This document shows positions 48,959 through 61,079 of a stretch of DNA of 64,000 nt, piece after piece. The first letter of the stretch is position 1. Each line of letters begins with the position of its first letter. Under the pieces are notes generated by a model. The model ran no database searches. It had not been told where the DNA came from and saw only the letters and a program-made list of their open reading frames with translations. Position numbers and translations under genes: made by a program. This stretch comes from Tillandsia leiboldiana (Eukaryota; Streptophyta; Magnoliopsida; Poales; Bromeliaceae), in NCBI GenBank assembly GCA_029204045.2, contig CM055069.1, positions 19,110,325 through 19,174,324 on the forward strand, in the 5' to 3' direction.

Positions 48959-51900
48959 ATGGATATTCCAACATGTAGTCGAGAGCATAGAAAACAACGC
49001 AAGGACATCCTTAGTAAGCGCAAAAATAAAGGAACACCTCATTCTTCAAGATATATTTATCGACTGGATAAAAACAAAGTAGCAGGCAATCCTGGGATAC
49101 AAACAGATCTTCCAACAATTTGTCGAGAAAATAGAAAACGACGTCAGATTATTCTTAATCAGCGAAGGAATAAAAACAAAGTAGCAGAAAATCCTGGAAT
49201 ACCAAAAGATCTACCAACAATTTGTCGAGAAAATAGAAAACGACGTAAGATTATTCTTAATCAGCGAAGGAATAAATACACGGTTTCTTCCCAGGAATAT
49301 ATAAATGATTCGAGTGAAAACACGAATAGAAGAAATTATGAAATACTACCAACTTCTTTGGGAATTCCGTCACATACTCCCGACCAATCGTATCTTGGAT
49401 TGCCACATTACAAGTGTCAATCATGTGGAGCTTTAATGTGGTACAGTGAAAGAATTTACAAATCTCGAACTGAATCTACACCGAAATTCTCTTTGTGTTG
49501 TCAAGAAGGTCGAATTTACATACCGTTACTACGTGAGTCGCCAGCTATTCTAGCTACTTTGTTGGATTACGAAGGTGGAAAAGAGGCTAAGAAATTCCAT
49601 CACAATATTAGAGTATACAACTCTATGTTTGCATTTACGTCGCTGGATGCAAAAACAGATACAGAAATTAATAAGAGAGCTGGGCCATATATTTTTAGGA
49701 TTAATGGTCAAAATTGTCATATAATGGGCTCTCTTCTTCCAGTAGACGACCACCATCCCAAATTTGCTCAGGTTTATATTTATGATACCGAAAATGAAGT
49801 GGATAATAGATTAAAGGCACTTGGAGTGAATGATGATGATGAAAATGTTAGTAGGAATGTTGTACTAGAATTGTTACATATGTTTGATATGGAAAATGAA
49901 GTGGTTAAAGCATTTAGGATGGCAAGAGATCGTTTTATCCAAAATGATTTCTTACCTATGAAATTGCGCTTAATTGGTACACGTAGAGAAAATCCAGAAC
50001 AATATAACGCTCCTACAAGTGCTGAGATTGCTGGTTTGATAGTAGGTGATTTGGGCAGTTCGGATCGACAACGGGATATTATTGTTGAACATAAAGTTGA
50101 GGGGTTAAAACGCATTAGTGATTTACACCCTTCTTTCATGGCAATGCAATACCCCATTTTATTTCCATATGGTGAGGACGGTTTTAGACTTGGCATATAG
50201 TGTAAAGAGACATCGCGAAAAAAAACAAATTTTAGGCAATATATTACAATGCGCGAATTTTATGCCTACAGAATTCAGAACAGAATAGGTGAAGGAAGCA
50301 CATTAATACGAGGAGGTAAACTTTTTCAGCAATATATTGTTGATGCGTTTTCGTGTGTTGAAGAAGAAAGACTTCAATATATTAGGAAAAACCAACCTAA
50401 TTTAAGATCTGAAATATATAAAGGTATAAAAGATGCTGTTGTTGAAGGAGATGTAAATGGAGATGCCATTGGTAAAAGAATTATATTACCGTCAAGTTTC
50501 ACAGCTGGACCTCGCTACATGATTCAAAATTATCAAGATGCTATTGCTATATGCAGACATTGTGGGCCTCCTGATTTATTTGTTACATTTACCTGCAATA
50601 CACAATGGCCTGAAATTCGAGATGCTCTGCAATTTATTCCTGGCCAAAAAGCGGAGGATAGACCCGATATTGTTAGTAGAGTATTTAAGATAAAATTAGA
50701 GGCTTTGATGAAAGATATCAAAAAAGGTGTTTTTTTGGACAATCAGTGGCAGGTATGTCATTGTTAAATATAATTTATACTTAACAATTAGTACTTTCTC
50801 CTAAAATGTAACACATTTATCAAATACTTATTTCCCCTATTTTGTTTTCCTCTCTCTTCATTCTTCACCGCCTGTTCCGCGACCTATCTCCAGAATTATA
50901 TACGGTGGAATTCCAAAAAAGAGGCCTCCCTCATGTACACATTTTAATATGGTTACATACAAAGCATAAATATTTAACAACTTCGGAAATAAATTCGATT
51001 ATCTCCGCATAAATACCTGATAAAGTTTGTGATCCAATCGGGTATGCAACTGTTGAAAAATTTATGATGCACGGACCATGCGGAACAAGCAAACCAGGAG
51101 CACCATGTATGATCAAAGGGTGATGTTCAAAACATTTTCCAAAAGAATATAAGAATGAAACTGTGATAACTCCGGATGGTTTTCCCATTTATAGGAGAAG
51201 AGATAATGGTAAATATGTTTTAAAAGCTGGCATTCAACTTGATAATAGATTTGTTGTCCCGCATAATCTACGATTAATTGTCAAATATCAAGCTCATGTT
51301 AATGTTGAATGGTGTAATAAATCAAGACTCATCAAATATTTATTTAAGTATGTCAATAAAGGGCCGGATAGAGCTACTGTTGTTATAGAAAATAATGTGA
51401 GCTATAACAAATCAACTTCTACACAACAATCTGCATATGTTGATGAAGTCAAGCAATATTTAGATTGTCGATATTTATCAGCATATGAAGCTATTTGGCG
51501 ATTATTTGAATTTGACATCCATTTTAGACAACCATCCGTTGAGCGTTTGTCTATTCACCTGCCGATGATGAACAATGTGACATATCATGGTTCACAAAAT
51601 TTAGTTGATGTTTTGAACCGCCCTAATATTGACAAGACGATGTTGACTGAATGGATGCATACTAATGCTATATGTGATGATGTTCAACAACTTACATACA
51701 CCGGATTCCCTACGAAATGGGTGTGGCATAAAAAAGATAAATTTTGGTCTAGACGAAAGCAAGGGTATCGTATTGGCAGAATAGTTTATATACATCCAAA
51801 TGCAGGAGAATTATATTTCTTAAGAATTCTTTTAAACATAGTAAGAGGTCCAAGAAATTACCTAGAAATTAGAACTGTGGATGGTGTTGTATACGACACA

Positions 51901-52514
51901 TTTCGTTCCGCGTGTAATGCTCTTGGTTTACTTGGTGATGATAAAGAATGGAGGGATGCATTAGAAGAAGCATCACATTGGTCCTCTTCACCTGGACTTC
52001 GACAGTTATTTACAACCATAGTAATATTCTTTGAGTTGACAGATCCTCTCAAATTATGGAATGAATATTGGCAATTAATGTCGGACGATATTTCATACAA
52101 ATTGAAGCATATTCTTGGGATTCGAAATCTCCAAATACCTGAAATTGAACTTCAAAATCATGTTTTACTTGAGCTCGAGGTTCTTTTCAACAAAAATTCT
52201 TCTTCACTTTCTGATTACAACCTTCCGAATCCCGGCAATGTAATTTTTGATGATTTTGATAATAGATTAATAAGAGAAGAATTGGATTACAACACAACTG
52301 AGTTGGTACAGGATCATATTGAATTATTTGATGGATTAAATGATGAACAACGAATAATATATAATGTTGTCTTGACTTCCGTATATCAAAATATTGGAGA
52401 TATTATATTTGTTGACGGACATGGTGGATCAGGCAAAACATATCTTTGGAAGACCATTATTTCAAAATTACGCTCAGAAGGAAAAATAGTTTTAGCTGTT
52501 GCTTCCTCAGGTAT
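48959..52514 (+). pseudogene. Helitron Rep-helicase, broken and truncated by LTR F
   Basis: The first 105 residues are basic and repetitive (two 34-residue repeats with CRENRKRR, plus a degenerate third). The Helitron-like N domain follows: GLPHYKCQSCGALMWY, then RIYIPLLRE and GPYIFRINGQ. Rep motif 1 is FVTFTCN (about 50578), motif 2 is HVHI (about 50932), and the tyrosine motif is YLFKYVNKG (about 51340). The helicase Walker A is GHGGSGKT (52417-52440). Rep-helicase nicks and unwinds DNA for rolling-circle transposition. In-frame stops occur at 50198-50200, 51010-51012 and 51121-51123. Between about 50753 (GTATGT) and 50893 (CTCCAG) the frame is lost over some 140 bases; this may be an intron or damage. 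The gene is cut at 52514, soon after Walker A, so the rest of the helicase and the Helitron 3' hairpin are not in the window. Confidence 0.92.
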
Positions 52515-53576
52515 TGTCACGCCCCGAGTTTTGAAAAGCTGGCTAAATTTTTTTTTTTTTTTTTTTAAATCAGAGTTCACAAACCGGGCGTAACAGACCG
52601 CCACATGTATAGTAAATTCCCTGCCCAACTGGACAGAGCCTTTCCTATACATGCACGGCTAACCATAATCAGTCAATACCAGAATAGTCTAAACTACGCA
52701 TGCAAAACTAGTCAATTTATAATAATTAAACTGAAATGCGGAAAATGAAATATACTGACTACATAGGGGTCGATACTATCGCAATCGTCTCACCAACGTG
52801 TCCCGACATCCCATCACCCAAGCGACCTGAAAAATGGTCACCCAGGGGGTGTGAGATACACTGTACATGTATCCCAGTGGGCACGACGAGCCGAGAAATA
52901 GCTAATCGTACCTACTGGATACCGAAATCTGTGGATAGTAATAAATCAATAGGTAAAGCTGAATAATCAATAAGTCACGATATAACTGAGCAGATATGGG
53001 TACAGAAATATCAGAATCAATCATGGTGATAATCAATTATAACTGAGCAGATATGGGTACAGAAATAAATAGTAAAACATGCCAGAATATGGAAATATAA
53101 GCTATGTATCAACAAAGAAACAGTAAGTACCCAACCGATGCCACTATTGGTAACGGGGACCTCAGGCGAATATATCTATGCCGAGCCAACCACAATCATA
53201 CTGGATTCCACCTAGCCGAGCTGAACAGCAACCCCGTACCATTGATATAGCCGAGAGGATCCTCGTACCTAAAGGTACAACCGAGAGTTTCCTCATATCG
53301 GTACAGCCAAGGGGCTCCCCGTACCCAGTGATACAGCAAGAGGGGCTAGCTCACGGGTCAACCAAACCCTTTACCGGTAAAGAACGCAATGTGGGGGATC
53401 AATCCCACGGCGTACGCGAACGAACAGCAGGTGCACAACGATCATAATGCTAATGCTAAATCTCACGGTCCGCAGACCGGGTAATCTGCAACATGCCGGA
53501 AATCCCCACAGGGATGCAAATGTCTGTATATCAATCATAGGTCTATCATGCATATCTGGAATACGAGAAATATGTA
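52515..53576 (-). mobile_element. LTR 'F', 3'-terminal part, inserted in the Helitron helicase
   Basis: The minus-strand LTR end GGGGCGTGACA is at 52515. The sequence matches the last 1 kb of the 17222-21362 solo LTR and contains the hairpin array (52820-52925) and CTTTACCGGTAAAG (53369-53382). It is cut at 53577 by a TRIM. The expected continuation of F is not seen on the right, so its U3 part was lost. GGTAT (52510-52514) would be the left target copy. Confidence 0.85.
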
Positions 53577-53969
53577 TGTAACAACCCGGCCCACTAGCAA
53601 TAATAACTCGTTGGGCCCAAACCACAGCCCTAAATGCTTAAGCCCAGTTATTATTACTAGTGTCCATGTCTCATATAAACCCAATCACAATTCCATCCAC
53701 ATCCGATGTGGGACTATTGGGGGCGTCACAGACTCCCCCCGTTTAGGCCTGACGTCCTCGTCAGCCCAAACACACGCACAGCAGTCCAAAATCACCAGGC
53801 GATGTGAGACTCGTCTCGCTAGCCCTGTCATCTAGACCCAGGCTCAGCCGAGACTCGCCGCACGCTTCCGGCTGGTTATTGGCTCTGATACCAAATGTAA
53901 CGACCCGGCACACTAGCAATAATAACTTGTTGGGCCCACACCACAACCCAAAATGCTTAAGCCCAGTTA
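53577..53969 (-). mobile_element. TRIM-like mini retrotransposon, copy 1, right LTR truncated
   Basis: The left terminal repeat is 53577-53730 (154 bp; minus strand TGTGACGCCCCC to GTTGTTACA). A G-rich polypurine tract abuts it (AAACGGGGGGAGTC on the minus strand, 53731-53744). A primer binding site TGGTATCAGAGC lies at 53882-53893, and the right repeat starts at 53896 but is only about 74 bases long. The total internal length is about 165 bases with no coding, which fits terminal-repeat retrotransposons in miniature. It lies inside LTR F; the left flank is ATGTA. The truncated right repeat ends in CAGTTA, shared with the adjoining inverted RT fragment. Confidence 0.85.
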
Positions 53970-54313
53970 GAAGACTTGACGGCTCTGGGCTTTATCCGAC
54001 CTAGTGTGTCCCCTTGGGGCGCACCTGTTCTGTTTGTAAAGAAGAAAGACGGTAGCCTACGTCTTTGTATTGATTATCGGGAATTAAACAAAGTCACTAT
54101 CAAGAACCGCTATCCCCTCCCGCGGATTGACGATCTGTTCGACCAACTTCAAGGGTCGGTGGTATTCTCTAAGATCGATCTACAATCCGGATATCATCAA
54201 TTGCGGGTTAGGGCGGAGGATGTCCCGAAGACGGCTTTTCGAACCAGATACGGCCATTACGAGTTCACAGTAATGCCGTTTGGGCTCACAAATGCCCCTG
54301 CCGCCTTTATGGA
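53964..54313 (+). pseudogene. Inverted reverse-transcriptase fragment copied from an H-like element
   Basis: About 350 bases encode RT from [14 protein letters not shown] to TNAPAAFM, on the plus strand. They are nearly identical to the reverse complement of 58300-58648 in element H. The fragment keeps the canonical [13 protein letters not shown], where H itself has [13 protein letters not shown], so it was copied from H before those mutations or from a sister copy. The catalytic FIDD is not included. The left junction has six bases of microhomology (CAGTTA) with the TRIM repeat. It is not a gene. Confidence 0.92.
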
Positions 54314-55864
54314 AGCAACGCGAAACTCGAATAAAACTTCGGGCCAACAATTCTTGTATTTAAAGGCTCAATTTGCTACCTTTAATACCTAGACTCGACC
54401 AAACTAAATTTAGATGCAAGCATCATGTTCAGCAGACTAAAAGAACTCAGAGGCTCACCAGCTAGGTGCTGCGGGGTAACCGGAGACATCGCCGGAGCAA
54501 CAAGGCTCTAAAAATATAAGCTTGAAGGGTTCAAATTATGAAATCTTTCCATCTACTCAGCCATTTGCTGAAGTAGAGTGAGCATCAAGCTCAGGAAGCT
54601 TGCAGAAATCCACTGCTCTCATGCTGGATAAACAGAACCAATTTGGTTCACTCAAGCATTTCATCGAACACATGGCGTGCAACTACTTAATACATGTTTC
54701 TTGAAGACAACAATGGTGAATCCCTATAACTGAGCTCTGGGTTTCAAGCACAAGCACCAGTAGGTGCCACTTGACTCAAAGAAGCTTGCTGGACCCACGG
54801 CCGGCGGCGCGACACGGTGGCGGCGGCGGCGGGGCACTCATGGCCGGAACAAGCATCAAAAATGGTAGAGTCATCACCGGTCAATATGGGTTGCATGCAA
54901 TGGCCTCTGTGGGTTAGTCTCAACCTGGTGGAGCTAACTGCAGAGGTGGCCGGCGTCAGGAGGCCGCGGCGGCGCCGGACGGCGACGATCGGTGCAATTG
55001 CCAAAAACCCGGTTTCTAGGGCATCACCGATCGGGCTCGATCCTCAATGGATGATGATCAGGCTCCGTGGGGATGTTGCAGTCGTCAAGAGGGGTGATCT
55101 CAACGGCTCTGATCTCGCGGTTGACGGCCGGATGAAGCCCGCGCCCGCGCCCGCGATCGGTCCGGAAACGATAATCCGGCGGGGATGGCTCCCGCCGGCG
55201 ATCGGGACGGCGGCCTCGGCTCGGCCTGCACCCGGAGGGTCGCCCCGATATCAGAAACGCAATGATCATGTCCATGGGCCAAATTAAAATGGAAAATTCC
55301 AAGATGTTACCTCGTCGGAAATTTAGAAGAAGAAGGGGTTGGCCGCGGCGGCGCGCGGCGGCGGCTGGGGACGGGTCCACCACAGCTCGGTCGCGGCTTC
55401 ACAGAGGAGTCCTCAGGGCCAACTTAGATCGCCTAGGACCCTTCTCGATCACCCCCTTTCCGAGTCACCCGAGATCGAGGTGTTTCTTGATCTTCTTCTC
55501 CGGCGACGGGGAGGCGACAGCCGGTGCGGGGCTTGCGAGGAGTGCGCAGAGAGGGAGAGTATAGGTGAGTTTGTTGAGGACTGGTGGAGAGTCTCGCTGA
55601 GGCTTCGAGCCTTTTAAAATCCAACCGAGTTTTGGATTTCAAAACTTCGTATATGGCACAATTGCCAAATAAGCCCTCCACTCAAGCTATTTAGTAATTG
55701 GTCCCTCACAGCATGACTTATTCACACCAAGGTCCCTCACTGCAGAGATGGCACGCACTTTGAGGCAAAAGTATAGGGTTTTATGTGCCGTTTAAGATTC
55801 AGAATTCCACTTGATTTTCTATTCTTTTACTTTTTATTTATTTACGAAAATTCAAGTTCTTACA
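54314..55864 (-). mobile_element. Element H 3' LTR, partial
   Basis: On the minus strand the LTR begins TGTAAGAACTTG at 55864, next to the polypurine tract, and runs left to 54314, where the inverted RT fragment replaces its 3' part. Its middle aligns with the LARD-like LTR: TGTTGCTCCGGCGAT and CTGAACATGATGC (54425-54515) are shared, as is a splice-donor-like GTGAGC (GT at 54457-54458 on the minus strand). Open frames around 54744-55617 are GC-rich and not domain-bearing. Confidence 0.8.
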
Positions 55865-55900
55865 TCTCTCCCACCAAAAAGGAAGTTTCGTCCCTGAAAC
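55865..55900 (-). promoter_or_regulatory. Polypurine tract of H with upstream hairpin
   Basis: The minus strand reads TTTTTGGTGGGAGAGA directly against the LTR start at 55864, preceded by GTTTCAGGGACGAAAC (55885-55900). The hairpin matches that of the LARD-like element base for base. Confidence 0.8.
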
Positions 55901-55909
55901 TAAATACAA

Positions 55910-58900
55910 CTAAGAACCAAATAAATGGGGAAAACGCTCCATCATAGTCGATTCACGTTCCCACGTGGCTTCACGCTCTTCATGGTTCTCCCATTGCACT
56001 TTGACGTAGGGGATCGATCTGTTCCTCAGCTTCTTTTCATCACGAGCCAGGATCTTCAGGGGTGTCTCCTCATAGCTCAGATCCTCGCGAAGCTGGACTG
56101 CGGTGGGGCTGATCACGTGGGAGGGATCTCTGATGTACTTCCGCAGCATGGAGACGTGGAAGACGTTGTGCACCCGGGCGAGCCTAGGAGGAAGGGCCAA
56201 TCGATAAGCTACAGGACCAATGCGCTCCAAAATCTCGAAGGGACCGACAAATCGGGGGCTGAGCTTGTTGCGAATCCCGAATCGCTTGATTCCCCGAGTT
56301 GGCGATACCTTCAGCAGTACATGATCGCCTACTTAGAACTCCAAGTCTCGTCGTCGTTGGTCCGCATAGCTCTTCTGTCTGCTCTGCGCGGTTAGCATCT
56401 GCTGTCTTGCTACCCGCACTCTGGCCTCTGCGTCCTCAAGTAGCTCAGGCCCGATAACACGGCACTCACCGACGTCATCCCAACAGATGGGGGACCGACA
56501 TCGGCGCCCGTACAGTGCCTCATACGGAGCCATACCGATACTCGCCTGATAGCTGTTGTTGTAGGCGAACTCCACCAAGGGGAGATACCGGTACCATCCG
56601 TCACCATACTCCAGTACGCAGGATCGCAGCATATCCTCCAACGTCTGTATGACTCGCTCGGACTGCCCATCGCTCTGGGGATGGAAAGCGGTACTGAACT
56701 TCAGCTTTGTACCCATAGCTTCTTGCACATTCCTCCAGAAATGAGACACAAAGCGAGTGTCCCTATCCGAAACGATCGATGCCGGAGTGCCATGAAGTCG
56801 CACGATCTCGTCGATGTATAGCTGGGCGAGTCGATCACGGGTCCAAGTCGTGTGGATCGGCAGAAAGTGAGCCGACTTGGTGAGTCGATCCACAATAACC
56901 CATATAGCATCGTGGCCTCGCTGGGATCGAGGCAGACCTGTGACGAAGTCCATCGTGATCTGCTCCCACTTCCAAACTGGTATAGGAAGCGGTTGCAGTT
57001 TTCCCGCCGGTCTTTGATGTTCCGCCTTCACTTGCTGGCAAACTAGGCACTGCGCCATATGGTTCGCCACCTCAGCCTTCATCCCAGGCCACCAGTAATG
57101 CTGCTTTAGGTCGCGATACATCTTTGTCCCGCCAGGATGTACCGTGTATAGAGATCGATGCGCCTCAGTAAGGATGTCCTTCTTTAATTCATCGTCATCT
57201 GGGACACACCAACGGCCCCTAAATCGAATGGAGCCATCGGCGTGCAGCTGGTAATCGTCAGTATGTCCCAGTGATATCAGCTCTCGAATCTTCTGGAATG
57301 AGGGGTCTGACTGCTGTCCCTCCTTTATGCGATCAAGTAGGGTAGGCTGCACTACCATCGCTAATAGTCGAGCAGTCGACCCAGAAGGAACAACCTCCAA
57401 ATCTAGCCGCTGGAACTCCGAAATCAAGCGGTCCTGATCAGTGATCATCAGCAGCTCTGGCGCCACATGCTTTCGGCTTAAGGCATCGGCTACCACATTG
57501 GCCCGACCAGGATGATACTGGATCGTGATATCATAATCCTTCAGCAATTCGAGCCATCGTCACTGCCTTAAGTTCAACTCCTTCTGCGTGAAGAGATATT
57601 TGAGACTCTGGTGATCGGTGAAAATCTCGCAATGGACTCCATATAGATAATGCCTCCATAGCTTGAGAGCGAAAACCACCGTGGCGAGCTCGAGATCATG
57701 CGTCGGGTAGTTTTGCTCGTAAGGCTTCTGTTGTCGAGAGGCATAGGCTATTACTTTTTCATTTTGCATTAGAACACAGCCCAATCCGATCCTCGAAGCG
57801 TCACAGTAGACTACATACTTTTCGCCTTGGACCGGTAACGTCAGTATAGGTGCCTCGGTCAGGAGCCGCTTCTATTCATCGAAAGCGAGCTGGCACTCAG
57901 GAGTCCATACGAATTTCTCTTCTTTCCTCGTCAGACGGGTCATTGGGGCAGCAATTTTTGAAAAACCCTCGACGAATCGCCGATAATACCCCGCCAAACC
58001 GATGAAGCTGCGAACCTCCGTCGCATTTGTTGGCTGGGGCCACTCTTTGATAGCCTCAATTTTCTTGGGATCGACAGCAACGCCTTCAGCAGAGATAATA
58101 TGTCCCAGGAATGCGACTTCCCGGAGCCAGAAGTCGCACTTTTTGAACTTGGCATATAGATTGTTTTCACGCAGGACCTGGAGAACCTGCCGAAGATGGT
58201 CCTGATGCTCTAGATCGCCCTTCGAGTATATAAGAATGTCGTCAATGAATACCACGACAAAGCGATCCAGAAAGGGCTTGAAGATCCGGTTCATCATGTC
58301 CATAAAGGCGGCAGGGGCATTTGTGAGCCCAAACGCCATTACTGTGAACTCGTAATGGCAGTATCTGGTTCGAAAAGCCGTCTTCGGGACATCCTTCGCC
58401 CTAACCCGCAATTGATGATATCCGGATTGCAGATCGATCTTAGAGAATACCACCGACCCTTGAAGTTGGTCGAACAGATCGTCAATCCGCGGGAGGGGAT
58501 AGCGGTTCTTGATAGTGACTTTGTTTAATTCCCGATAATCAATACAAAGACGTAGGCTGCCGTCTTTCTTCTTTACAAACAGAACAGGTGCGCCCCAAGG
58601 GGACACACTAGGTCGGATAAAGCCCAGAGCCGTCAAGTATTCTAACTGTGTTTTAAGCTCCTTTAGTTCCGCGAAAGCCATGCGGTAGGGTGCTCGAGAA
58701 ATAGGAGCTGTGCCGGGTACAAGATCAATTACGAATTCAATTTCACGTTCAGGCGGCATTCCCGAAAGCTCAGCAGGGAATACATCTGGAAAGCTTCGTA
58801 CCACGGCAATATCTTCAATTCGCCGAGGGACAGAAAGGGCGTTGACAGCCGTGGCAAGGTATGCCACACACCCTCTCTCCAGGCGACGAACTGGGGTCAC

Positions 58901-60763
58901 AGAGCAGATCCCCAAATAAGCCGAAGGCTCGAAACCAGAATAAATCAACTCTGCTCCACCAGGCGGATCAAGGGTCAATCTCCGGAATGTGCAGTCGATG
59001 GTCGCTTGGTACTTAGAAAGCCAGTTCATCCCCAAAATCACGTCATACTGACGAAGTTTGAGGACGAGAAGAGAGATGGGGAAACTTCGTCCGCTAATAT
59101 GAACAGGGCATAAGTGGAGCTCTTCGCTGATAGGAACACTATGACCCGGAATCTCTACCCAAAAATAATGCCTAGTTGGCTGAACGATAATACCGTGGGT
59201 AGTAATAAAGTGGGTGGAAATAAAGGAATGTGATGCCCCCGTATCAAATAAGGTTCTAACATGATGACCGAAAATAGAGGTGGTACCTGCCAAGTTGTCC
59301 TCCGGAGTGGGCTCGCCGTGGGTCAGGGCAAAGACACGCCCACCTGCAGTCTGTCGTGACATGGTAGGGGGGCGAGGTAGAGGTGGACGTCCCGAGGAAG
59401 CAGAACTCGGCGCCGGGGCTTGTCGTCGCGGTAGTGGTGCAGGTAGAGGAGCAGCCATCTGCGCGGGTGCAGATCCCCGCGGGCACGACGCCGCAACATG
59501 TCCTGGTTGGCCGCAGGTGAAGCATCGGCCATGCTTCTGATCACAATCCCGCGCCTGGTGGGTACCCCCGTAGAAGACACAAGGTCGGGGGCCCCAGTTG
59601 GGTTTGGGGAAGGCACTAACAGCTGAAGATCTTTTGGGCCATCTCTTCAAATGCGGTTGTTTGGCCCTCTTGTTCTGATTTGGATGCCCACCGCCGTTTC
59701 CAGGATGCGCCCTCTTCTTGCCCTTATCCTTGTCCGCCGCATTCCGCTCAGCGCGGGACATATGGACTTCCGCCTCGATAGCCAGACACTGCTCCACACA
59801 ATTGTCGAAATCGGCGGAAAGGTGGGACGCGAGCTGTCGGCGGATCTCATGCCGTAAACCCTGCGAGAATAAGCGTACCTTTCGGCGTTCCTCGCGCACT
59901 GCTTGGGGCACCAAGTCAGCAATGCGCAGGAACTCCTGCTCATACTCCCGGACGCTTTTGTCGCCCTGTTTGATATTTTCCAATTCGCGCTCGAGACCCT
60001 CCTTTGTGGTCTCCTTGAGGTGGTGGTGGTACATGGCAGCTTTAAAATCCTCCCAAGTAGGATCAGCTGGACTCGGGAAGTAGCGCGCTCGATGTCGTCT
60101 CCACCACTTGGATGCTCGGCCCTCCAAGCAGTGAACGGCGATGTGAACCTTGTCTCGGTCTTCAGTGTAGACGTCTTGGAACAATTTTTCCATGTGGTCG
60201 ATCCACTGCTCGACCGCCCAGTGGTCATCGTCCTTGCCGTCGAAGATTTGCGGCTTGAATTTCTTAAATTCGAGCAAAACCGCCTTTGCTCGGGCCTTCT
60301 CTGCCCGATCGGCCTCAACATCGGCCGCAGGATCAGCAGCGGGAGAGACGGAGCGAGAGCAAGCAGACGTGGTGGAAGCAGTGGCATCTGGGGCTGCAGC
60401 AACCCCGGGTACCGCTCTGGAGGCTGCGGCAGGGGCTGAAACTAGAACTGGCCCCGCCGGTGGTGGTACGGGGTCTATCTCTGGCTCTGCCAAGCCCTCA
60501 GGCTCAGCGACGGCCGGTGCAGCAGGGGGTGCAACCGGCGGCGTGACCTCTAGAACAGCAGGTGGAGGAGCAGACGGGGCAGGAGTAGAGGGGCCAACAG
60601 CCTGCTGCTGCATAAAATGCTGAAACATCCCGGCTAGAGTCTCCATCTGGGCCTCAAGCTGGTCCATACGGCCCTGATCAGCGGGCTCGCTCGGCGTGCT
60701 AGGTAGTCGGCCGACTCCACGGCCCGTGCCTCGTCCACGTCCACGACCTGGAGGACGAGCCAT
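55910..60763 (-). pseudogene. Element H Gag-Pol polyprotein with three nonsense codons
   Basis: One continuous minus-strand frame of about 1,618 codons, broken only by stops at 57872-57874, 57560-57562 and 56333-56335. I prefer the Met at 60763 ([12 protein letters not shown]); one at 60778 is also possible. Order: gag domain (about residues 150-330), zinc knuckles near 410-430 (the first, [13 protein letters not shown], has Tyr where the second Cys belongs; the second, [14 protein letters not shown], is intact), protease DTGASHSF near 510, RT with FIDDIL near 845, RNase H, integrase HHCC domain, D,D,E core, and a chromodomain-like tail ([16 protein letters not shown]). The first stop lies between RT and RNase H, the second inside RNase H, the third after the integrase core. 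The TGA stop fits a CGA to TGA (CpG) transition. RT has MAFGL for the usual MPFGL. The copy is inactive. Confidence 0.92.
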
Positions 60764-60921
60764 AACTGCAATGCACAAATGGGTCAGAGACAGACTCCAA
60801 TAATATACCTTGAGTTTCTAACCCATATACTCGACCTACCCAACGCTCTCACGTGACAAGTCATCCTACGGTTCATCCTAACCAATTCCTAATCATCTTT
60901 TCCTAGGTACCGTGTACCTAT

Positions 60922-60933
60922 GCTCTGATACCA
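60922..60933 (-). promoter_or_regulatory. Primer binding site of H
   Basis: The minus strand reads TGGTATCAGAGC. The LTR that should follow on the right is absent; foreign filler begins immediately, sharing GATGG with the site. Confidence 0.85.
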
Positions 60934-61079
60934 TCTCAAAACAGGGTTACCATCGGGCCCATAGGCTACTGAAAAGTATGCTAGCACATGGAAATATAAA
61001 ATCTATGCATCAATCACAAGAATATCAAGTACCCAATCAATGCCATTACAATTCCATCACAAGAATATCAAGTACCAAA
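60934..61079. other. Patchwork filler replacing the H 5' LTR
   Basis: About 40 bases (60934-60975) match the inverse of the LARD-like internal region at 27176-27217. They are followed by about 100 bases resembling an inner part of LTR F (near 53090-53150). The phrase 'acaagaatatcaagtacc' occurs twice, at about 61017 and 61059. The last bases TACCAAA reproduce the TRIM primer-site/LTR junction. This mosaic fits repair of a break with templated filler. Confidence 0.6.

Noticed and set aside
50753..50893. A firm intron call in the Helitron gene
   Set aside because: GTATGT and a pyrimidine tract with CTCCAG are present, but joining them does not keep the reading frame, so damage or an insertion is equally possible.
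53976..54392. Plus-strand RT frame as an independent element
   Set aside because: It is a 350-bp inverted copy of part of H without the catalytic motif, joined to unrelated sequence at both ends.
55910..60778. Element H as an endogenous pararetrovirus
   Set aside because: The order gag-protease-RT-RNase H-integrase-chromodomain, with primer site and polypurine tract, is that of a chromovirus. No movement protein is present.
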